Below are positions 5,071 to 11,215 of a DNA stretch of 18,129 nucleotides, piece after piece. Source of the DNA: DATFPK01 sp035264885 (GTDB lineage: Bacteria > Actinomycetota > Thermoleophilia > Solirubrobacterales > 70-9). Location of the stretch: contig DATFPK010000148.1 of NCBI GenBank assembly GCA_035264885.1, forward strand, positions 1-18,129. Reading direction: 5' to 3'. Both the position numbers and the translations under genes were made by a program. Numbering within the stretch: the first letter of the stretch is position 1; each line of letters starts with the position of its first letter. The notes under the pieces are model-generated. The model worked only from the letters and a program-made list of their open reading frames with translations, ran no database searches and was not told the DNA's origin.

Positions 5071-6930
5071 ATGGAACCGGTCTCGGCACCCAAGAGGGAG
5101 ACCGGCCTCGACGAGGCGAAGGACAAGGAGCAGCGCGGCAAGGGCCGCCCCGGCTCCCTGGAGAACCCCGAGACGTACGAGAACGTCCCGGGCCACGTGA
5201 TCCCGATCCTCGAGCGGGAGTTTGACGACTTCGACAACGAGGCGAACAAGTTCCTCGCCGGCGGGACGCCGGAGGAGCAGTTCATCGGCTTCCGCCTCAA
5301 GCAGGGGGTGTACGGCCAGCGCCAGCCCGACGTCCAGATGATCCGGGTGAAGCTGCCGTTCGGCGGCGTCAGCCCCGAGCAGATGGAGGCCTTCGCCGAC
5401 GTCGTCGAGAAGTACGCGCCATTGGTCAAGGGCCACATCACCACCCGCCAGAACATCCAGATCCACCACGTGCCGCTGGCCGACGCGGCGAAGGCGATCC
5501 GCGAGCTCTCCGATGCGGGCCTCTCCTCCCGCGAGGGCTGCGGCAACACCGTCCGCAACGTCACCGGCGATCCGTGGGCCGGCGTCGCCAAGGACGAGAT
5601 CTTCGATCCGACGCCCTACGCCGGGGCCTACGTCCGCTACTTCGTGCGCCATCCGACGACGCAGCTCATGCCGCGCAAGATCAAGACGTCCTTCACCGGC
5701 TCCGACGCCGACCGCGCGATCTCCGGCATCCACGACATCGCCTTCCTCGCCCGCGAGCGCGACGGCGTCAAGGGGTTCGAGCTGCGGGTCGGCGGCGGCA
5801 CCTCGATCATGCCGCGGATAGCCCCGACCGTCACCGACTTCGTCGAGGCCGACAACGGCGACTACCTGATGTGGGCCGAGGCCGTCCTGCGGATCTTCGA
5901 CCGCCAGGAGTGGCTCCGTGCCAACCGCGCCCGGGCCCGGATCAAGGTCCTGGTCGACAAGATCGGCATCGAGGCCTTTCGCGAGATGGTCGCCGAGGAG
6001 CTCGAGGGCGACTGGGTGCAGGAGCGCGAATTCGACGTCGAACGGCTCAGCTACGACGACGAAGAGGAGGCCAATGCGCCGCCGCCGCCGCTCGCCGCCA
6101 GCTCGCCGAACGGCGACCGCTCCGCCTTCGAGGCGTTCCTCGCCGGCAACGTCCAGCCCCAGCGCCAGACCGGCTTCTCGACCGTCGAGGTGAAGGTCAC
6201 CCGCGGCGACCTTGCGCCCGAGCAGTTCCGCGGGCTCGCCGCAATCATGCGCGAGTACACCGGCGGCTACGCCCGCAGCACCGTCCAGCAGAACTTCGTC
6301 CTGCGCTGGATCCGCGACGAGGCGCTCTATGACGTCTGGCAGCGGCTGGGGGAGATCGACCTCGACGGCATCGGCCCGCGCGAAGTCACGGATGTCGTCT
6401 CCTGCCCGGGGACCGACAGCTGCAAGCTCGGGATCACCAGCTCGATGGGCTTGAACCGCGCCGTCCAGGAGAGGGTCGAGGCGATGAACATCACCGACCC
6501 GCTGACCAAGCGCGTCCACATCAAGATGAGCGGATGCCCCAACGGCTGCGGGCAGCACCACATCGGCACCATCGGGTTCTACGGCGCGTCACTGAAGGTC
6601 GGCGAGCGGCAGCTCCCGGCCTACATCCCGCACGTCGGCGGCACCTATGAGGGCAAGGTCGTGTTCGGCAAGCGGCTCAAGTCCCGGCTCCCCGCCAGGC
6701 GGGTGCCGGAGGCGGTTGAGCGCTGGCTGCGGCTCTACGAGGCCGAGCGCGAGGACGGCGAGCACTTCGACGCCTTCGCCGAGCGCGTCGGCACCGGCCG
6801 CTTCGAGGAGACGGTCAAGGATCTGACGATGCCGGTCGAGTTCAGCCTCGACACCATGCAGGAGTTCATCGACTGGAGCCGCCACGACCCCTACAAGGTC
6901 GAGCGCGGCGAAGGCGAGTGCGCGATCTGA
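5071..6930 (+). CDS. sir: Assimilatory ferredoxin-dependent sulfite reductase (siroheme / 4Fe-4S; NirA/SirA type)
   Basis: A 619-residue siroheme enzyme that reduces sulfite to sulfide with six electrons. Two ferredoxin-like half-domains plus catalytic domains are seen: the first around QFIGFRLKQGVYGQRQPDVQ (70-89), HITTRQNIQIHHV (122-134) and GCGNTVRNVTGDPWAG (156-171); the second around FSTVEVKVTRGDLAPEQF (369-386) and STVQQNFVLRWI (403-414). The cluster-binding cysteines are Cys445, Cys451, Cys489 and Cys493 (SCPGTDSC and SGCPNGCGQHH), the CX5C...CX3C pattern of the family. A sulfite rather than nitrite substrate is inferred from the neighbouring cysH, sat and cysC. Tyr81 and Cys157 may correspond to the Tyr-Cys crosslink reported in Mycobacterium NirA. 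The ATG at 5071 has AGGAGG (5057-5062) 8 bases ahead; the open frame upstream to 4702 overlaps rhodanese and is not coding. Confidence 0.92.
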   Translation: MEPVSAPKRETGLDEAKDKEQRGKGRPGSLENPETYENVPGHVIPILEREFDDFDNEANKFLAGGTPEEQFIGFRLKQGVYGQRQPDVQMIRVKLPFGGVSPEQMEAFADVVEKYAPLVKGHITTRQNIQIHHVPLADAAKAIRELSDAGLSSREGCGNTVRNVTGDPWAGVAKDEIFDPTPYAGAYVRYFVRHPTTQLMPRKIKTSFTGSDADRAISGIHDIAFLARERDGVKGFELRVGGGTSIMPRIAPTVTDFVEADNGDYLMWAEAVLRIFDRQEWLRANRARARIKVLVDKIGIEAFREMVAEELEGDWVQEREFDVERLSYDDEEEANAPPPPLAASSPNGDRSAFEAFLAGNVQPQRQTGFSTVEVKVTRGDLAPEQFRGLAAIMREYTGGYARSTVQQNFVLRWIRDEALYDVWQRLGEIDLDGIGPREVTDVVSCPGTDSCKLGITSSMGLNRAVQERVEAMNITDPLTKRVHIKMSGCPNGCGQHHIGTIGFYGASLKVGERQLPAYIPHVGGTYEGKVVFGKRLKSRLPARRVPEAVERWLRLYEAEREDGEHFDAFAERVGTGRFEETVKDLTMPVEFSLDTMQEFIDWSRHDPYKVERGEGECAI

Positions 6931-6940
6931 CCAGCCTGCC

Positions 6941-7654
6941 GTGAAGCCTCCTCCCGACACCATCGCTGCACCGCGCGCCGTGGGCCTCGACCCCGAGGCG
7001 GTCGCCGCCGACCTCGAGCACCGCAGCGCCCGCGAGGCGCTCGAGTGGCTGTTCGAGACCTTCGGCGAGTCCCACTACATCGCCTGCTCGTTCCAGAAGA
7101 CGAGCTCGGTGACCCTCCACCTGGCCAGCGAGATCAACCCAGCGGCGAGGTTCTTCTACCTCGACACCGACGTCCTCTTTCCCGAGACCTACGAGACCCG
7201 CGACCGCTTCGCCGAGCACTTCGGCGTCGAGTTCGACCGCTTCCGCGACTTGACGATCGAGGAGCAGGCCGCCATCCACGGCGACGAGCTCTGGAAGCGC
7301 AACCCGGACGCCTGCTGCGGCATCCGCAAGGTCGGTCCGATGAAGCGGGCGCTGTCCGGCGTCGACGCCTGGGTCTCCGGAATCCGCCGCGGCGATTCCT
7401 CGACCCGGGCGAGCGCGCCGAAGTTCACCTGGGACAAGCGGTTCGGCCTCTGGAAGCTGAACCCGCTGGCCGACTGGAGCGAGCGGCACGTCTGGAACCA
7501 CATCCGCGAGCACCGCCTCCCCTACAACCCCCTGCATGACCGGGGCTACCCGTCGATCGGGTGCACCCACTGCACCCAGCCGGTGGGCCCCGGGGGCGAT
7601 CCTCGCGCCGGCCGCTGGGTCGGCAGCGCGAAGTCGGAGTGCGGGATTAACTAG
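6941..7654 (+). CDS. cysH: Adenylylsulfate (APS) reductase, iron-sulfur type
   Basis: A 237-residue thioredoxin-dependent reductase converting APS to sulfite and AMP. It has the PP-loop-like SFQKTSSV (50-57), LDTDVLFPETYETRD (74-88) and the four cluster cysteines Cys125-Cys126 (DACCGIRKVGPMKRAL) and Cys208/Cys211 (GCTHCTQPV). The CC...CxxC set marks a 4Fe-4S APS reductase rather than a cluster-free PAPS reductase. The catalytic Cys234 is in SECGIN; the family normally ends ECGIH or ECGLH, so the His after Ile is replaced by the C-terminal Asn. The GTG at 6941 lies 10 bases after the sulfite reductase stop and no convincing ribosome-binding site precedes it, so coupling or a leaky start is likely. 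It supplies sulfite to the upstream enzyme in one operon. Confidence 0.92.
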   Translation: MKPPPDTIAAPRAVGLDPEAVAADLEHRSAREALEWLFETFGESHYIACSFQKTSSVTLHLASEINPAARFFYLDTDVLFPETYETRDRFAEHFGVEFDRFRDLTIEEQAAIHGDELWKRNPDACCGIRKVGPMKRALSGVDAWVSGIRRGDSSTRASAPKFTWDKRFGLWKLNPLADWSERHVWNHIREHRLPYNPLHDRGYPSIGCTHCTQPVGPGGDPRAGRWVGSAKSECGIN

Positions 7655-7709
7655 TCGCCGGTCTCGAGTCTCCAGTCGCCAGCAGGAGTGACCGGCGACT
7701 GGCGACTGG
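7653..7709. repeat. GTCGCC-rich intergenic inverted repeat between cysH and sat
   Basis: AGTCGCCGGT (7653-7662) pairs with ACCGGCGACT (7691-7700), and CCAGTCGCCAG (7672-7682) pairs perfectly with CTGGCGACTGG (7699-7709); the two stems overlap by two bases and would compete. GGCGACT is repeated in tandem (7694-7700, 7701-7707). The element starts within the cysH TAG stop. It may act as a terminator or mRNA-stabilising hairpin, or belong to a dispersed palindromic repeat: a related sequence lies at 15528-15545. Confidence 0.6.
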
Positions 7710-7726
7710 CGGCTCTTCACTTCCGC

Positions 7727-7732
7727 TAACCT
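7727..7732 (+). promoter_or_regulatory. Possible -10 element (TAACCT) for sat-cysC
   Basis: TAACCT fits TANNNT and follows the intergenic hairpin. It would give a leader of about 35 bases before the ATG at 7777. No -35 match is clear and the sat ribosome-binding site is weak, so sat could instead be read through from cysH. Confidence 0.3.
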
Positions 7733-7776
7733 CGCGCGCCTCACTTTTTGAACCTGCCTACTCAAGAAACGGCTCC

Positions 7777-8862
7777 ATGACCGACACCAGGACCGAGCTC
7801 TCACTCCAGCTCGACGAGCGCCACACGGCCGACTTCGAGATGATCGCCAACGGCGGGTTCGCCCCCCTCGAGGGCTTTCAGGGCTCCGAGGACTGGGAGA
7901 GCGTCTGCGAGCGGATGCGCACCGCAGCCGGTGACTACTGGCCGATCCCGATCACCCTTGCCACCGACCTCGACGCCACCGCGGGGGACGTCGTCTCCCT
8001 GACCAGCGACGAGGGCAAGCCGCTCGGCCGCCTCACCGTCGAGGAGGTCTTCGAGCGTGACGCCCGCCGTGAGGCCGAGCTGGTCTACGGCACCAGCGAC
8101 TCCGAGCACCCGGGGGTCGCGGCGATCTACGAGGAGGGCGACCGCTGTCTCGCCGGCAGCGTCGAGGCCGAGTCTCTGCCCGACCACGAAGACGCCTTCA
8201 TGCGGCGCTACCTGACCCCGGCCGAGAGTCGCAAGGCCTTCGAGGAGCGCGGCTGGAAGCGCGTCGTCGCCTTCCAGACCCGCAACCCCATCCACCGCGC
8301 GCACGAGTACCTGACCAAGGCGGCGCTGGAGACCACCGACGGGCTCTTCATCCACCCGCTGATCGGCAAGACCAAGGCCGGGGACATCCCGGCCGACGTG
8401 CGGATGCGCTGCTACGAGGTCCTGATGGAGAACTACTACCCCCAGGACCGGGTCATCCTCGGCGTCTTCCCGTCGAAGATGCACTACGCCGGACCGCGCG
8501 AGGCGATCCTCCACGCGATCGCCCGCCGCAACTACGGCTGCACCCACTTCATCGTCGGACGAGACCACGCCGGCGTCGGTGACTACTACGGAACCTACGA
8601 CGCGCAGAAGATCTTCGACGAGGTCGACCTCGACGAGCTCGGCATCCAGCCCCTCTTCTTCGAGCATTCCTTCTGGTGCAACGCCTGCGAGGGGATGGCG
8701 TCCGGAAAGACCTGCCCCCACGACAGCGACCAGCACGTTTTCCTGTCCGGGACGAAGGTGCGCGAGATGCTCGGCCGCGGCGAGAAGCCGCCGCACGAGT
8801 TCTCGAGGGACGAGGTTGCCGAGATCCTGATCGACGCTTACAAGGAGGACGACAACTCATGA
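7777..8862 (+). CDS. sat: Sulfate adenylyltransferase (ATP sulfurylase, single-chain Sat/Met3 type)
   Basis: A 361-residue enzyme making APS and pyrophosphate from ATP and sulfate. An N-terminal PUA-like domain (about 1-145) precedes the catalytic domain with FQTRNPIHRAHEYL (166-179, sulfate and ATP binding), FPSKMHYAGPREAILHA (231-247), GRDHAGVGDYYGTY (261-274) and SGTKVREML (324-332). CNAC (301-304), Cys313 and His315 match the zinc site known in Thermus-type bacterial Sat. No APS kinase domain is fused; cysC follows as a separate gene. This is the homomeric form, not the GTP-dependent CysDN pair. The ATG at 7777 gives the normal N-terminus, though upstream AAGAAACGG is a weak ribosome-binding site. 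It overlaps cysC by ATGA. Confidence 0.95.
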   Translation: MTDTRTELSLQLDERHTADFEMIANGGFAPLEGFQGSEDWESVCERMRTAAGDYWPIPITLATDLDATAGDVVSLTSDEGKPLGRLTVEEVFERDARREAELVYGTSDSEHPGVAAIYEEGDRCLAGSVEAESLPDHEDAFMRRYLTPAESRKAFEERGWKRVVAFQTRNPIHRAHEYLTKAALETTDGLFIHPLIGKTKAGDIPADVRMRCYEVLMENYYPQDRVILGVFPSKMHYAGPREAILHAIARRNYGCTHFIVGRDHAGVGDYYGTYDAQKIFDEVDLDELGIQPLFFEHSFWCNACEGMASGKTCPHDSDQHVFLSGTKVREMLGRGEKPPHEFSRDEVAEILIDAYKEDDNS

Positions 8863-9440
8863 CGGACCCGAATCTCGGTTTCGGAGCCGCGCACGACAAG
8901 GGCTTCTGCCTCTGGTTCACGGGCCTGTCCGGAGCCGGCAAGACGACGATCTCCAAGCTGATCGAGGAGGAGCTCACCAAGCGCCGCAACCGGCTTGAGA
9001 TCCTCGACGGCGACGTCGTCCGCGAGAACCTCTCGAAGGGCCTCGGGTTCTCCAAGGAGGACCGCGACACGAACATCCGCCGGATCGCGTTCGTCGCCGA
9101 CCTGCTCTCCCGCAACGGCGTGCCGGTGATCACGGCCGCGATCTCGCCCTACCGCGAGATCCGCGACGAGGCCCGCGAGCTGATGGGCCCCCGCTTCATC
9201 GAGGTCTACATCGAGGCGTCGGTGGAGGCCTGCGCCGAGCGCGACGTCAAGGGCCTCTACAAGAAGGCGTTCGCCGGCGAGATCAAGGAGTTCACCGGCG
9301 TCTCCGATCCCTACGAGGCCCCGGAGAACCCCGAGGTGGTCTGCCACACCGAGGAGGAGACCCCGGAGGAGTCGGCCCAGAAGCTGATCGAGTACCTCGA
9401 GCAGCGTGAGCTGATTCCGCCCGAGCCGGTCGCCGCGTAG
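8859..9440 (+). CDS. cysC: Adenylylsulfate (APS) kinase
   Basis: A 193-residue kinase that phosphorylates APS to PAPS. Seen: Walker A GLSGAGKTT (22-30), LDGDVVRENLSKGLGFSKEDR (49-69) for APS binding, NIRRIAFVADLLSRNGV (72-88), ITAAISPYREIRDEAR (91-106), RDVKGLYKKAFAGEIKEFTG (128-147) and VSDPYEAPENPEV (148-160). All expected motifs are present at normal length. The ATG at 8859 forms a four-base ATGA overlap with the sat stop and has AAGGAGG about 10 bases upstream, so the pair is translationally coupled. Because the window's CysH is of the APS-using type, PAPS is not strictly needed for sulfate reduction here; CysC may serve sulfotransferases or act as a branch-point enzyme. Confidence 0.95.
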   Translation: MTDPNLGFGAAHDKGFCLWFTGLSGAGKTTISKLIEEELTKRRNRLEILDGDVVRENLSKGLGFSKEDRDTNIRRIAFVADLLSRNGVPVITAAISPYREIRDEARELMGPRFIEVYIEASVEACAERDVKGLYKKAFAGEIKEFTGVSDPYEAPENPEVVCHTEEETPEESAQKLIEYLEQRELIPPEPVAA

Positions 9441-9476
9441 TCGCCCACCACCCGGGTTGCGGACGTTTTCGCGGCC

Positions 9477-9482
9477 TAGTAT
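9477..9482 (+). promoter_or_regulatory. -10 element (TAGTAT) of a probable leaderless promoter
   Basis: TAGTAT fits TANNNT and lies 8 bases before the GTG at 9491, with no ribosome-binding site. A TTGCGG at 9457-9462 is only 14 bases from it, too short for a standard -35. It separates the phosphoesterase from the cysC transcription unit. Confidence 0.45.
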
Positions 9483-9490
9483 GGGCGCCG

Positions 9491-10477
9491 GTGGGGCGCC
9501 GGCTCCTGTTCAAGTCCTGGCTCCTGGCCGCCGTCGCGGCCGGCGCTGCCATGGCCCTTCCCGCCGCCGCCCGCTCGGTGCCGGTCATCGCCGCGGCGGG
9601 CGACATCGCCTGCCCGCCTTCCCACTTCGCCTACAACGGCGGCTTTGGCACGACGACGAAGTGCCGCCAGCGGGCAACCGCGCGGCTCCTCTACGGGTCC
9701 GGCTACGACGCGATCCTGCCGATCGGCGACCTGATGGAGCCGAAACCGCTGCTCAAGAACTTCCGGCGCGTCTACGGTCCCACCTGGGGCCGCCTGAAGG
9801 GGATCACGCACCCCGCGCCCGGCAACCACGAGTACGACCTCGGCCCCGCGAAGGGCTACTTCGACTACTTCGACGGGGTCGGCGCCCGCCGGGGCCGGGC
9901 GGGCCCCCGCGGGCGCGGCTGGTACTCCTACGACCTCGGTCACTGGCACCTCGTCGTGCTCAACTCGAACTGCGGCAAGGTCGGGGGGTGCGGCAGAGGA
10001 TCCGAGGAGTTCCGCTGGCTGCGCCGTGACCTGCGCCGTAGCGACGCCCGCTGCACGCTCGCCTACTGGCACCACCCGCTGTTCTCCTCGGGCGCCCACG
10101 GCGGCGAGCAGCCGGTCCGCCCGTTCTGGCGGCTCCTGTACGGGAACGGCGGCGACGTCGTCCTCAACGGCCACGATCACCTCTATGAGCGGTTCGCGCC
10201 GAAGCACCCCGACGGGCGCCGCGGCGGGCGCCGGGGGATCGTCCAATTCACGGTCGGGACCGGAGGCCGCTCGCTGTTCGCGTTCACGCACCGGGCGCGG
10301 GGCAGCCGCGCCCGCATCCAGGGGCGGTTCGGCGTCCTGCGGATGCGGCTCGGCCGGCGCGGGTTCGGTTGGCGGTTCGTCGCGGTGCCGCGGCCTGGCT
10401 CCTCGACCGGCGGCCTGGGGGTCGGCGGCACCCGCGTGCTGGACAGCGGCTCGCGCCGCTGCAGTCGCAGCGGCTAG
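9491..10477 (+). CDS. Secreted calcineurin-like metallophosphoesterase
   Basis: A 328-residue protein starting with a Sec signal peptide: basic MGRRLLFKSW, a hydrophobic stretch to about residue 27 and a likely cleavage after an Ala-rich ALPAAA. The metallophosphoesterase metal ligands are in order: AAGDIA (35-40, Asp38), LPIGDLM (76-82, Asp80), PGNHEYDLG (110-118), YWHHPLFSSG (192-201) and LNGHDHLYERF (225-235). The arrangement is like secreted purple-acid-phosphatase-related enzymes acting on phosphate esters outside the membrane. The C-terminus is Arg/Gly/Ser-rich with Cys near the end. The GTG at 9491 follows TAGTAT by 8 bases. Its TAG stop shares three of the four bases CTAG with the stop of the convergent TetR gene. 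Phosphate scavenging is plausible; no Pho box was identified. Confidence 0.85.
   Translation: MGRRLLFKSWLLAAVAAGAAMALPAAARSVPVIAAAGDIACPPSHFAYNGGFGTTTKCRQRATARLLYGSGYDAILPIGDLMEPKPLLKNFRRVYGPTWGRLKGITHPAPGNHEYDLGPAKGYFDYFDGVGARRGRAGPRGRGWYSYDLGHWHLVVLNSNCGKVGGCGRGSEEFRWLRRDLRRSDARCTLAYWHHPLFSSGAHGGEQPVRPFWRLLYGNGGDVVLNGHDHLYERFAPKHPDGRRGGRRGIVQFTVGTGGRSLFAFTHRARGSRARIQGRFGVLRMRLGRRGFGWRFVAVPRPGSSTGGLGVGGTRVLDSGSRRCSRSG
10455..10474. terminator. Hairpin at the convergent gene junction
   Basis: GCCGCTGC (10455-10462) pairs with GCAGCGGC (10467-10474) around a 4-base loop, right before the shared CTAG where both stop codons lie. No T-run follows, so a hairpin that blocks converging transcripts or protects 3' ends is the cautious reading. 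Confidence 0.5.
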
Positions 10478-11097
10478 CGGCGGGCCGTCAGGGCGAAGCC
10501 GCCCGGTGCCCGCAGCCCGTCGAGCACGATCCCGATGTAGCGCTCGTCATGCGACATCGGGTTGCGGGAGGCACCCGCGAGGGCGCACATCAGCATCGGC
10601 ACGTCCTCGGGCTCGGCATCCGGGCGCAGGTCGCCGCTGGCCTGAGCGCGGCCCATGATCTCGCCGGTCAGGGCGAGGATCCCGACGCCGTCGGCCGCTT
10701 CGCGCATCGTCTCGGGCCGCGAGACGAGGACCTCGGAGAGGGCCCGGTCCTCACCCTGGATCGCCGCGGCGGCACGGATGAACTCGCAGAAGGCGTCCCA
10801 GGGCTCCTCCTTGGCGAGCGCCTCGTTCGCGAGCTCCGCGAGTCGCCCGAACCGGTCGGCGGCGAGCCCCCGGACGAGCTCGTCCTTGGTGGGGAAGTGC
10901 CGGTACACGGTGCCGACGCCGACGCCGGCCGCGCGGGCGATCTCGTCCATCTGCGCGTCGAGGCCCTTCCGGGCCATGACCCGCCGCGCCGCGCGCAGCA
11001 CCTTGTCGCGGTTCCGGCGCGCGTCGGCGCGCTGCGGCCGCTCTGGCGAGGGAGGCTCTTTCAAAGTGGTCTGCGGCACTCGCGTGACTCTCCTCAC
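10474..11097 (-). CDS. TetR/AcrR family transcriptional repressor
   Basis: A 207-residue regulator. The N-terminal region has the TetR DNA-binding fold: RNRDKVLRAARRVMARKGL (28-46), the helix-turn-helix DEIARAAGVGVGTVYRHFPT (51-70) and KDELV (71-75). The C-terminal ligand domain (about 80-207) has the SBP-type pattern seen in many actinobacterial TetR proteins. It diverges from an MFS exporter and probably represses it and itself through the palindrome at 11113-11128. Start is uncertain: GTG at 11097 follows GGAG by 3 bases, while the GTG at 11079 (six codons in) follows GAGGAGA by 9 bases; both keep the DNA-binding domain. The ligand is likely a substrate of the exporter but cannot be named. 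Confidence 0.88.
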   Translation of the reverse strand: MRRVTRVPQTTLKEPPSPERPQRADARRNRDKVLRAARRVMARKGLDAQMDEIARAAGVGVGTVYRHFPTKDELVRGLAADRFGRLAELANEALAKEEPWDAFCEFIRAAAAIQGEDRALSEVLVSRPETMREAADGVGILALTGEIMGRAQASGDLRPDAEPEDVPMLMCALAGASRNPMSHDERYIGIVLDGLRAPGGFALTARR

Positions 11098-11104
11098 ACT
11101 CCGG

Positions 11105-11134
11105 TTGACAAGCGGAATCTAGATTCCGTATAGT
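11105..11134 (+). promoter_or_regulatory. Near-consensus sigma-70 promoter of the MFS exporter
   Basis: TTGACA (11105-11110) is a perfect -35 and TATAGT (11129-11134) a good -10, separated by 18 bases. It is the strongest promoter in the window. The spacer is taken up by a 16-bp perfect palindrome. Transcription should start near 11141, giving a leader of about 70 bases before the exporter ATG. Confidence 0.8.
11113..11128. promoter_or_regulatory. TetR operator O1 (perfect 16-bp palindrome)
   Basis: CGGAATCTAGATTCCG is identical to its reverse complement and lies between the -35 and -10 boxes, abutting the -10. TetR dimers bind such palindromes, so occupancy would block RNA polymerase. On the minus strand it contains TAGATT, which could be the -10 of the tetR promoter, allowing autoregulation. 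Confidence 0.8.
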
Positions 11135-11146
11135 CTTCGCATCAAA

Positions 11147-11162
11147 CGGAACCTGAACTCCG
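11147..11162. promoter_or_regulatory. Possible second, degenerate TetR operator O2
   Basis: CGGAACCTGAACTCCG matches O1 at 12 of 16 positions, keeping the outer CGGAA and TCCG. Its centre is 34 bp from that of O1 and it lies just downstream of the expected transcript start. Cooperative or roadblock repression is possible; symmetry is imperfect. Confidence 0.4.
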
Positions 11163-11170
11163 CTTCCATT

Positions 11171-11215
11171 ATGACGCCTTCGCGGGTCAGATTCAAGGAA
11201 AGGACGACGACATGA
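11171..11215 (+). CDS. Possible 14-codon leader peptide upstream of the exporter
   Basis: An ATG at 11171 opens a frame encoding MTPSRVRFKERTTT and ends at a TGA (11213-11215) that overlaps the exporter ATG (11212-11214) as ATGA. It sits in the predicted 5' leader. No ribosome-binding site precedes it, and the exporter's own AAGGAAAGGA (11195-11204) lies inside it. If translated it would couple translation to the exporter; it may equally be chance. Confidence 0.3.
   Translation: MTPSRVRFKERTTT

Noticed and set aside
4984..6561. 525-residue open frame antisense to sulfite reductase
   Set aside because: Shadow of a GC-rich gene; no recognisable domain, and the sense strand carries all siroheme and cluster motifs.
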